7,556 nt of DNA. Origin: Pseudomonadota bacterium (GTDB lineage: Bacteria > Pseudomonadota > Alphaproteobacteria > Sphingomonadales > Sphingomonadaceae). Under the pieces are notes generated by a model. The model saw nothing but the letters and a program-made list of their open reading frames with translations. It ran no database searches and had not been told where the DNA came from. A program made the position numbers and the translations under genes. Positions 1 to 6,268 of this stretch are shown piece after piece. Within the stretch, counting starts at the first letter, position 1; each line of letters starts with the position of its first letter. Location: NCBI GenBank assembly GCA_023424275.1, contig JAFAED010000486.1:1-7556 (forward strand), read 5' to 3'.

Positions 1-80
1 GGGTTTCCACGGAGCCATAGGAAAATTCAACCCTGACGATGGAACGGAGCGAGCGCCCCGTCCTTCGGACAAGCCTGTCT
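1..80. other. short non-coding flank after the receptor gene
   Basis: Eighty bases downstream of the receptor stop. Only small dyads are seen, GTCC-TTC-GGAC at 60-70 and GACA-AGCC-TGTC at 68-79. They overlap, and neither is followed by a T-run in the direction of transcription, so no intrinsic terminator is called. A neighbouring gene may begin or end just left of the window, but nothing coding can be supported here. Confidence 0.4.
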
Positions 81-2363
81 TCAGAAGTTCGAACTGAATC
101 GAACACCGAAGGTCCGCGGCTGCTGGACGATAGCGTTGCCCTTTCCCCCCGCCCCATCGCCGCTGAGGTAATAATAGAGCCCGCGTGCATTCCCGACGTT
201 CGTGACATAAAGGTCGAACCGGTGCTGGCCGAGCTCGACTCCGCCTTGCAGGTTCACCGTGCTGTAGCTTGGAAGCCGTTGATGACCGGTCTGCGGCGCC
301 GCGAGCCCGCCGACGACGAAGTCCGAATTGCGCGATCCGACATAGGTCCAATCCGCCCCCACGAACATCGTCGCGTCTCCGCCGAGCGGCACGCGATAGT
401 CGAAGCCCGCCGTGTTCGTGAAGGTCGGGACATAGGGCAGGCGATCGCCCCGAAGGCCGCCGATACTCGGGACGGCTGCCCGCAGATTGGCGTCGGTGTA
501 AGCGCCGTTGACGAAGAACGATAGCTGCGGCGATGCCGCCATCCGCAGCGCATATTCGGCGCCGCGGCTGCGCGCCTTGCCGCCATTGTCAGTGAAATTG
601 TTGGGGACGCCCGTATCGGGATCGACCACCGACGTCGGGATCTGGATATTCGTCCAGTCAACGGTAAATACCGAGATGTCGAAGCTCAGGCGGCGATCGA
701 ACAATTCGCCTTTCGCGCCCAGTTCGTAATTCACCGTCGTGTCGGCGCCGTAGCTGGTCCGGTACCCCGGCGGCGGCGCCGCCGGCACGAGGTTGGGACC
801 ACCCGGCCGGTATCCCGTCGCCAAGCGCGCATAGAGCGTCACCCGCTCGGCCGGATGCCAGCTGATCGCGCCGGACCAGGTGGCTTTTCCTTCTTTGGTT
901 TTCGACGGCGGATCGGTGACATCGACGAAGGATTGCGAAACGAAGCCCGCGAAGCGCGTCGTTTGCGACATTTGCCGATTGCGCGAATATCGGGCGCCGC
1001 CCGTGACCTCGACGGTGGGTAGCACATGCCAGGTCAGCTGCGCAAAGCCGGCGACCTCACGATATCGGGCGGGGACAAACAAGCCGCCGCCTGGCACCGG
1101 AAGCGTCAGAATCTCCGGCGGCGTTGTCACGCTGGTCACGTCGAAGAACTGGGTGATCGAGCTCTTTTCATGGGTATAGAAAAGGCCGACGAGATAATCG
1201 ATCGGTCCGGAGTTCGGCGCTGACGCGAGGCGGATCTCCTGGTTGATGCGGCGTACCGTGGTGAAATCGTTGCTCCGAATGTCGACCGGCTGCCCATAAG
1301 CCCCGCCGAGCACGTCGCCGAAGGTCACACCCGGCGCCGCATTATAATGGGTCAGGACCTTCCGGCGCTGAAAATTCATCTTGGCCAGGCTGGTGATGCT
1401 CGTGATCGACGCGAAGCCGGCATCATAGCTCAGGGTCGCACTATACACTTGCGACTTGCGGTTTATCGGTTCGCCCAGGCGAAGATTGCGTTGCAGTTCG
1501 CCCCCATTGGCGATCGAGGTGGCATTGGCCGGCGGCGCAGCAGGCGTCAGCGCGGCGCCGACCACGTCGATGCTGACGGGCGCATCGCGATCGTCGCGCT
1601 GCCAGATGCCGCTCAGCCGGACACTGAAGTCAGGCGCGGCCTGCCACAAGAGGGCGCCGCGGACGCCATAGCGTTCACCGCTATTGACGTTTCGTTTATT
1701 GCCCAGCGGATTGTCGATATAGCCCGGAAGACGCTCGTAGAGCCCCGAGATGCGGATCGCCACGCTGTCCGGAATCACCGGCAGGTTGAGCGCCGCGCGG
1801 ACGCTTCCTCCCGTTTCACCGTCGTCAACGTGATTGAGTTCCAGCTGCGCCGATCCCTCGACACCGGATAGATTGGGCGCCTTCGTCACATATTTCACCA
1901 GCCCCCCGAGCGCCGAGGCGCCATATAGCGTTCCCTGTGGGCCGCGCAGCACCTCGATCCGTTCGAGGTCATAGGTGTCGAAATTGGGCGTCGTGCTTTG
2001 CTGGTACGATGATGAAGAGGTGAGCGGCACATCGTCGACGAGGATCGCGGTCGTTGCGCCCTGGCCACTCGCGTTGAGCCCGCGAACGGTGAGCTGCGGG
2101 CCAGTCAGCCCCTCGCTGAATGAGATGCCAGGCGTGAAGGCCGCGAACTGTTCGATTCGAGTGAGGTTGCGCTGCGTCAACGCATCTCCGCTCACGGCCG
2201 TGACCGCGGACGGAACGTCGATCAACCGCTGCTCGCGCTTTTGCGCGGTCACGACGATCTCATCGGGCGCGGCCGGGTCGGCGTCCTGTGCCCAAGTCGC
2301 CGATGGTGTTGCGATGACGGCGACCAGAGCGGTGCCGGCAAATATCCCGTTCAAACGTCGCAT
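81..2363 (-). CDS. TonB-dependent outer-membrane receptor
   Basis: Complete 760-residue receptor that would import a scarce or large ligand across the outer membrane using TonB-ExbBD energy. Residues 1-25 look like a Sec signal peptide (MRR, hydrophobic core, TWA then QD). A TonB box, EIVVTA, lies at 35-40. The plug domain spans about 49-163, with RGL at 94-96, VDDVPL at 109-114, LERIEVLRGPQGTLYGA at 133-149 and GGLVKYVTKAP at 153-163. The rest is a beta-barrel ending in Phe, as expected for outer-membrane assembly. There is no N-terminal STN signalling domain, so it is a transporter rather than a FecA-type transducer. The frame is open a further 123 codons upstream, but that part overlaps the hydrolase gene and lacks a signal peptide. 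The chosen ATG has GGGAG upstream with seven bases between GGAG and the start. It follows the hydrolase by 35 bases and is probably co-transcribed. The ligand (siderophore, plant phenolic, oligomer) cannot be assigned. Confidence 0.95.
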   Translation of the reverse strand: MRRLNGIFAGTALVAVIATPSATWAQDADPAAPDEIVVTAQKREQRLIDVPSAVTAVSGDALTQRNLTRIEQFAAFTPGISFSEGLTGPQLTVRGLNASGQGATTAILVDDVPLTSSSSYQQSTTPNFDTYDLERIEVLRGPQGTLYGASALGGLVKYVTKAPNLSGVEGSAQLELNHVDDGETGGSVRAALNLPVIPDSVAIRISGLYERLPGYIDNPLGNKRNVNSGERYGVRGALLWQAAPDFSVRLSGIWQRDDRDAPVSIDVVGAALTPAAPPANATSIANGGELQRNLRLGEPINRKSQVYSATLSYDAGFASITSITSLAKMNFQRRKVLTHYNAAPGVTFGDVLGGAYGQPVDIRSNDFTTVRRINQEIRLASAPNSGPIDYLVGLFYTHEKSSITQFFDVTSVTTPPEILTLPVPGGGLFVPARYREVAGFAQLTWHVLPTVEVTGGARYSRNRQMSQTTRFAGFVSQSFVDVTDPPSKTKEGKATWSGAISWHPAERVTLYARLATGYRPGGPNLVPAAPPPGYRTSYGADTTVNYELGAKGELFDRRLSFDISVFTVDWTNIQIPTSVVDPDTGVPNNFTDNGGKARSRGAEYALRMAASPQLSFFVNGAYTDANLRAAVPSIGGLRGDRLPYVPTFTNTAGFDYRVPLGGDATMFVGADWTYVGSRNSDFVVGGLAAPQTGHQRLPSYSTVNLQGGVELGQHRFDLYVTNVGNARGLYYYLSGDGAGGKGNAIVQQPRTFGVRFSSNF

Positions 2364-2398
2364 ATCGTCTCTCCCAGTTGTCCTGTTTTGGATTTGCT

Positions 2399-3271
2399 TC
2401 ACGCCCCGCGGCCCAGCGCAAATCGCATGCCGTGAAGAATAGCGGCCGGCGCGACCGAGACGTGATCGTCCTCGGCAAAGGCGACATGGCGCAGATTCGA
2501 GACGCCGGAATCGCGCAGCGCGCCAGCGAAATCCTTTGCGCCGTCGACCATGCGCGCGGCACGCACCTGCGCCTGCGCTTCCTCCAGCGTCAGGCCCATC
2601 CCGTCGGGCACGCTCGTCGGCGGGTCCTGCTCTTTGGCCCCGACATCGACGAACACGCGCGGCTGCTGCGGCAGCGCAGCGAGCCGCTTCTTGAATGCAG
2701 GAAGTCTCTGAAGGATCGAAAAGCCGTCCCACCAGAGCGACGGACTGCTGATAATGAAAGACTCAAAGCTGTCGGGCTGGGTCAACAGGGCATTGGCGGC
2801 GAAAAGGCCCCCGAGCGAATGACCGAACAGGATCGGCGCGCCGCCGACCGTCAGCGGATAGCGCGCTGCAATCTCGGGCCGCAGCGTCTCTATCAGGAAG
2901 GCCAGGAATGTGTCGGCACCACCGCTGCTTTCGCCGCCGATCGCCGTGCCGAACGCCCCAAGATCGTCGAGCGCCTCGGCTCCGATCGGCGGTGCGAGAT
3001 CCGCTGTGCGAAGCCTCATGAAATCGGCGAACGCCGCATCATAGCCGATCCCGACGACATAATGCGCAGGAAACTCCTCCACCGTGGAGACCGCCCGACC
3101 AATCTCAGCCGCCATGCCGAACAGGATGTCGCCGTCGACCACATAGAGCACCGGCATAGGCGCATCGGGCGTCTCGACCGCTGGGACCGCAACGCTGATC
3201 TGGAGCAGTCCCTCGCGATAAGGATGAGCGAGCGTGAATTGCTCGACCGAAGCGCGGACGGAAAATTGCAT
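2399..3271 (-). CDS. alpha/beta-hydrolase, esterase family (Fes/IroE/COG2819-like)
   Basis: A 290-residue serine hydrolase with the alpha/beta fold of the Esterase (PF00756) type, the family of enterobactin-type esterases and various carboxylesterases. Visible marks are VLYVVDGD at 41-48, RTADLAPP at 88-95, the nucleophile elbow GHSLGG at 150-155 with Ser152, SPSLWWD at 176-182, a likely acid Glu214 in VDVGAKEQD, and the catalytic His270 in AEDDH. No signal peptide is seen, so it should act in the cytoplasm. A TTG start 18 bases upstream is possible, but the ATG at 3271 has AGGAG at 3279-3283 with a seven-base spacer, and that upstream extension would contain the ribosome site. It is the first gene of a pair with the TonB-dependent receptor, which suggests it cuts an ester in the imported ligand. 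Family membership is secure; the substrate (ferric siderophore, aryl ester, acyl ester) is inference. Confidence 0.9.
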   Translation of the reverse strand: MQFSVRASVEQFTLAHPYREGLLQISVAVPAVETPDAPMPVLYVVDGDILFGMAAEIGRAVSTVEEFPAHYVVGIGYDAAFADFMRLRTADLAPPIGAEALDDLGAFGTAIGGESSGGADTFLAFLIETLRPEIAARYPLTVGGAPILFGHSLGGLFAANALLTQPDSFESFIISSPSLWWDGFSILQRLPAFKKRLAALPQQPRVFVDVGAKEQDPPTSVPDGMGLTLEEAQAQVRAARMVDGAKDFAGALRDSGVSNLRHVAFAEDDHVSVAPAAILHGMRFALGRGA

Positions 3272-3371
3272 CGCGTTACTCCTGCCCAAACGACCGCTCG
3301 AGACCTGCGCACCAATCGTGATTTTTCAGAAATGCACAGCCTCTGATGCCCGACTCATCACATCATTTTAC

Positions 3372-3388
3372 AATAAGGTCAACTTATT
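3372..3388. promoter_or_regulatory. candidate operator, AATAAG-N5-CTTATT dyad
   Basis: AATAAGGTCAACTTATT has perfect six-base arms and five central bases, of which the outer pair (G/A) is the only mismatch. It contains T-N11-A within the dyad, which fits a LysR-type regulator box. The GT-C-A core also resembles, less well, the GntR/FadR consensus. It covers a TTGACC -35 box on the minus strand and lies next to the plus-strand -35 candidate, so a bound protein could affect both groups. No regulator gene is in the window to pair it with. Sequence symmetry is seen; function is inferred. Confidence 0.4.
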
Positions 3389-3399
3389 TGTTGTGCTGC

Positions 3400-3412
3400 A
3401 CCGATGATCGGT
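3400..3412. promoter_or_regulatory. candidate operator, ACCGAT-G-ATCGGT palindrome
   Basis: A perfect 13-base palindrome with a single central G lies 36-48 bases before the permease start. It sits in the spacer of the candidate plus-strand promoter and ends at the first base of its TATAGA box, a position typical of repressor sites. The arms are too short and the loop too small for it to be an RNA hairpin terminator. Function is inferred from symmetry and position only. Confidence 0.35.
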
Positions 3413-3435
3413 ATAGATCGCGGCCTGACAACCGC

Positions 3436-3445
3436 GGGAGAAGGG
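3436..3445 (+). promoter_or_regulatory. ribosome binding site that fixes the permease start
   Basis: GGGAGAAGGG lies just before the ATG at 3448, with GGAG seven bases away. This spacing matches that of the amidase, hydrolase and receptor genes in this window. The alternative in-frame ATG at 3346 has nothing comparable upstream, would add 34 hydrophilic residues, and would make the coding region overlap the candidate promoter and operator elements. Confidence 0.7.
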
Positions 3446-3447
3446 AC

Positions 3448-4851
3448 ATGACGAGCAGGACGGGCCTGACCGCAGAAAGGCCTTCTCCGCCAGCGATCCG
3501 GCGCGCGGCGGCCGAGTCCGCCGCCCGACCAGCCTCGGATGGGGTTGGGGCGCTGGCCTGGTATGGTCTCGCCGTTCTCTTGACGGCCAATTTCTATGGC
3601 CTCGTCGTCCGCCAGATGCTCAACCTGATCGCGCCCGGCCTCCAGAGTTCGTTCGGCTTCTCCGACCTCCAGCTCGGAATGCTTCAGGGGCTCGGTATGG
3701 CGGTCTTCGCCTGTATCGCGAGCTATCCGATGGGCTGGCTCGCCGATCGCTACGGCCGCCGCCTGCTCCTTGCGATCGGGATCGGCATATGGTCGCTATC
3801 GACCATCCTATACGCATTCCAGGACGGCTTCGGCGGCCTGTTCGCGGGGACGGTCGGCATAGCGATCGGAGAGGCCGGGCTGATCCCAATCATTTATGCG
3901 ATGATCCCCGACCTGTTCCCCGAACATAGGCGCAACACGGCCAATCTGATCTTTTATGGCGGATCGCTGTTTGGCGCCGGGATCGGCATGGCGCTCGGCG
4001 GGGCGATGCTCGAATGGTTGGCTGCATCGCCTGGCAGTCTGCCCGACTGGCTCGCAGGCGTCGATATATGGCGCATCGCGATGGTGATGGTCGCTCTGCC
4101 CGGCCCGGTCTTCCTCCTGCTCATTGCAACGATGCCGCTTGCCGGGCACGGGTCGCCCGTTCATGCGGCGCAAGCGGCCGCCCCGGACAAGGCGCCGGGC
4201 TTTGTCTCTTATGCGCAAGCGCATTGGCGCACACTCGCCTGCGTCTGCGGTTCGATATTTGCCATGGCGGTGGCGATGACTTCGGCGCTCATCTGGTTTC
4301 CCGTCGCTTTGCCGCGCGCCTTCGGTATCGACCCGGCGACCGTTGGCGTCGGCCTTGGTACAGCGGTCACCGCCGCGACGCTGATCGGCGTGTCCCTTCC
4401 CGGCATCGCGTTGAAGTTCGGACGGCGCGGCGGGCTAACGCCGATCAAGGCGACGAGTTTCTTCCTCTGGCTGACACCGTTACCCGCCTTGTTCCTGCCC
4501 TTCGTCACATCACCCTTCCAAGCCTATACGGTCGCCGCTCTGCAGGGCGCGATGGGTGTCGCGGGCTCGGCGCTTATGCCGGGGATATTCCAAGACCTCG
4601 CGCCGTCCGCTCTGCGGGCGCGCGTCATGACCCTGCTCGGCATCGCCAATGCACTGGCCCTCGCGGCGTCACCGCTCGCGGTCGGCATGACCTCGAGCCT
4701 GATGGCCGGGCCGCGTGGCATGCTTTATTCGGTAGCGATCGTCAGCATACCTTCGCTCGTTGCCGCCGCCGTCCTGATGTCGCTCGCCCAGCGCCCCTAT
4801 GCCGCCACGGTCCGCGCCGTGCGATCCCCGTTTCCAGGAGAAGAAGTATGA
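3448..4851 (+). CDS. MFS transporter, spinster-like
   Basis: A 467-residue inner-membrane permease. After a hydrophilic tail of about 33 residues there are 12 predicted helices, roughly 36-58, 78-97, 105-124, 129-153, 165-187, 207-229, 260-285, 298-322, 332-352, 356-380, 390-415 and 422-446. A central cytoplasmic loop lies at about 230-258. The MFS motif A appears as GWLADRYGRR at 96-105. The segments VRQMLNLIAPGLQ, FSDLQLGMLQG (71-81) and IGEAGLIPIIYAMIPDLFP (140-158) recall bacterial spinster-like transporters. The TM1 pair that is usually Asp-Arg in that group reads Val54-Arg55 here, while Glu142 in TM4 is kept. It is the first gene of the right-hand group, and its stop overlaps the amidase start as ATGA. 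It most likely moves the compound handled by the amidase and ligase, or a hydrolysis product. Direction and substrate are not readable. Confidence 0.9.
   Translation: MTSRTGLTAERPSPPAIRRAAAESAARPASDGVGALAWYGLAVLLTANFYGLVVRQMLNLIAPGLQSSFGFSDLQLGMLQGLGMAVFACIASYPMGWLADRYGRRLLLAIGIGIWSLSTILYAFQDGFGGLFAGTVGIAIGEAGLIPIIYAMIPDLFPEHRRNTANLIFYGGSLFGAGIGMALGGAMLEWLAASPGSLPDWLAGVDIWRIAMVMVALPGPVFLLLIATMPLAGHGSPVHAAQAAAPDKAPGFVSYAQAHWRTLACVCGSIFAMAVAMTSALIWFPVALPRAFGIDPATVGVGLGTAVTAATLIGVSLPGIALKFGRRGGLTPIKATSFFLWLTPLPALFLPFVTSPFQAYTVAALQGAMGVAGSALMPGIFQDLAPSALRARVMTLLGIANALALAASPLAVGMTSSLMAGPRGMLYSVAIVSIPSLVAAAVLMSLAQRPYAATVRAVRSPFPGEEV
4836..4840 (+). promoter_or_regulatory. ribosome binding site that fixes the amidase start
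   Basis: AGGAG lies inside the last codons of the permease gene, seven bases before the ATG at 4848. It decides between this start and the much longer open frame reaching back to about 4014, which merely shadows the permease gene. Confidence 0.75.
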
Positions 4852-6260
4852 CCGCCCCCATTACGACCGACCGCCCCGACGATATGACGAGCATGCGTGA
4901 AGCAGTCGAGGCCGGGCAAACGACTTCGGCGGCGTTGGTCGAACGCGCGATCGAACGCGCCGAGGCGGTCAATTCGCAGCTCAATTTCATCGCATGGCCC
5001 TGCTTCGACCGCGCCCGCGCGCAGTCGGCCGAACCGCGCTCGGGGCCGCTGGCTGGCCTTCCGACCCTGATCAAGGATTCGATCCTGGAGAAGGGCACCC
5101 GGTCGAGCTTCGGCGCGGTTGTGCTTCGCGACTACATCCCCGCCGAAGATGGCCCTTACGCCCGTGCAATAAACAGCGCAGGCCTGGTCTCCATCGCCCG
5201 CACGGCGATGCCCGAGCTCGGGCTCAACGTGGTAACCGAATCGCCGCTGGTGGGCGTGACCCGCAATCCTTGGAACCTCGACAATACGCCCGGCGGTTCG
5301 TCAGGCGGCGGCGCGGCGGCCGTGGCGGCCGGCGTCGTACCGGTCGCCCATGCCAGCGACGGGCTCGGGTCGATCCGTCATGGCGCGGCGCCGTGCGGCC
5401 TCGTTGGTCTCAAGCCCTCGCGCGGACGCAATATCGGTGACGAGGCGATGCGTTCGATCGCCGACCTGAACGTCGATGGCTGTGTCAGCCGCACGGTGCG
5501 CGACACAGCCGCCTGGCTCTCGGCAACCCAGACGCGCGCGTCTGACGCCTCCTTCGCGCCGGTGCCGCTCGTAACCGCGCCGATCGACAGCAAGCTCCGC
5601 ATCCATGCCTATAGCCGGGTTATGCGTAGCGGCTCGGATCCGGACGCGAGCGTCGTGCGGGTCTTTTCGGACACGATCGATCTGCTCGGCCGCCTCGGCC
5701 ACGGCGTCAGTGACGGCCGGCTGCCGTTCGACGCGCGCGCCGCGATCTCTGCGCTCAGCGACATAACCGAAGGCAGGTTTTCACGGCGCCTGGGGGCGGT
5801 CGCCGAACTTCTCGGTGTGAACATCACTCCGAATGATCTCGAATATCGCTCGCAGACAATCGTCGAACAGGGGAACCGCATCTCGGACGAGCAATATGAC
5901 GCGGCCTGGGCGCTGATGGAGAGAAACGCCGCGTCTTATCTCGCGATGCTGGACAACATCGATATCTGGATGACCCCCACCTTCAGCACCGAAACCATCC
6001 GCACCGGCGTCTTCGGACCCGACACCGCATGGCTCGACACACGCGATCATCTGCTCGACTATGCCGGCTATTGCTGGATCGATAATTTTGCCGGCTCGCC
6101 GTCGATCAGCCTGCCGATGGGGTTCAGCGACAATGGATTGCCCGTCGGCGTCCAGTTCGCAACCCGGCCCGGCGGCGAGGCGCTCCTGCTAGCGCTCGCA
6201 TACCAACTGGAAAATGCCGTTGCATGGTGGCGTCATACCCCGCCGATCTGGGTCGGCTAG
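4848..6260 (+). CDS. amidase-signature hydrolase, NylA-like
   Basis: A 470-residue amidase-signature enzyme that hydrolyses a carboxamide to an acid and an amine. The Ser-cisSer-Lys triad is visible as Lys76 (GLPTLIKDSI), Ser151 (TPGGSSGGG) and Ser175 (DGLGSIRHGA). The 24-residue gap between the two serines matches the family, and the tail CGLVGLKPSRGR at 183-194 is classic. From memory, the segments GVTRNPWNL, VAHASD, SISLPMGFSDNGLPVGVQ and a final YQLENAVAW stretch resemble 6-aminohexanoate-cyclic-dimer hydrolases (NylA branch) more than GatA. Proteins annotated this way mostly act on unknown amides. Two positions near the nucleophile differ from the consensus: Leu173 where most members have Gly, and His178-Gly179 where Ile/Phe-Pro is usual. 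No signal peptide is seen, so it is cytoplasmic. It overlaps the permease by four bases and abuts the ligase gene, so the released acid may be the ligase substrate. Family certain, substrate unknown. Confidence 0.93.
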   Translation: MTAPITTDRPDDMTSMREAVEAGQTTSAALVERAIERAEAVNSQLNFIAWPCFDRARAQSAEPRSGPLAGLPTLIKDSILEKGTRSSFGAVVLRDYIPAEDGPYARAINSAGLVSIARTAMPELGLNVVTESPLVGVTRNPWNLDNTPGGSSGGGAAAVAAGVVPVAHASDGLGSIRHGAAPCGLVGLKPSRGRNIGDEAMRSIADLNVDGCVSRTVRDTAAWLSATQTRASDASFAPVPLVTAPIDSKLRIHAYSRVMRSGSDPDASVVRVFSDTIDLLGRLGHGVSDGRLPFDARAAISALSDITEGRFSRRLGAVAELLGVNITPNDLEYRSQTIVEQGNRISDEQYDAAWALMERNAASYLAMLDNIDIWMTPTFSTETIRTGVFGPDTAWLDTRDHLLDYAGYCWIDNFAGSPSISLPMGFSDNGLPVGVQFATRPGGEALLLALAYQLENAVAWWRHTPPIWVG

Positions 6261-6268
6261 TGATGATG
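6258..6268 (+). promoter_or_regulatory. stop-start junction for coupled translation of amidase and ligase
   Basis: TAGTGATGATG carries the amidase stop (TAG) followed at once by three in-frame candidate starts for the ligase: GTG at 6260, ATG at 6263 and ATG at 6266. No AGGAG-like sequence lies 5-10 bases upstream of any of them, unlike the other four genes. Ribosomes ending the amidase probably restart here, which would tie ligase output to the amidase. Which start is used cannot be decided from sequence. Confidence 0.5.

Larger units (their letters stand above)
3272..3447. promoter_or_regulatory. divergent promoter and operator region
   Basis: This 176-base stretch separates the two divergent start codons and is AT-rich in its middle (about 3355-3395) compared with the genes on each side. 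It must hold promoters in both directions. On the plus strand a weak pair is TTGTTG at 3388-3393 and TATAGA at 3412-3417, 18 bases apart. On the minus strand TTGACC (complement of 3377-3382) is a good -35 box, but no convincing -10 lies at the right distance. Two dyads, listed separately, overlap these elements. A weaker dyad, TGATG (3344-3348) and CATCA (3356-3360), is also present. No coding sequence is seen here; the ATG at 3346, in frame with the permease, has no ribosome site. Confidence 0.6.

Noticed and set aside
86..95. AGTTCGAACT palindrome near the receptor stop
   Set aside because: It is inside the last codons, has no loop and no T-run, and ten-base palindromes arise by chance at this scale. 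Not a terminator.
1347..1871. Plus-strand open frame (174 codons) inside the receptor gene
   Set aside because: It is antisense to barrel strands and has no recognisable domain or ribosome site.
2364..2732. N-terminal extension of the receptor frame by 123 codons
   Set aside because: It overlaps the hydrolase gene on the same strand, is Arg/Ala-rich low-complexity translation, and the internal ATG at 2363 has both a ribosome site and a signal peptide.
3272..3289. TTG start adding six residues to the hydrolase
   Set aside because: The extension would contain the AGGAG ribosome site that serves the ATG at 3271.
2378..3346. Long plus-strand open frame (322 codons) opposite the hydrolase
   Set aside because: Composition is Arg/Asp/His-rich as expected for the antisense of a GC-rich gene. 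The opposite strand carries clear catalytic motifs.
3346..3447. Earlier ATG for the permease
   Set aside because: No ribosome site, and it would add a hydrophilic stretch across the candidate promoter. The ATG at 3448 has a strong site.
4014..4847. Upstream extension of the amidase frame
   Set aside because: It runs through the permease gene in another frame, is Arg-rich, and shows no amidase homology before the ATG at 4848.
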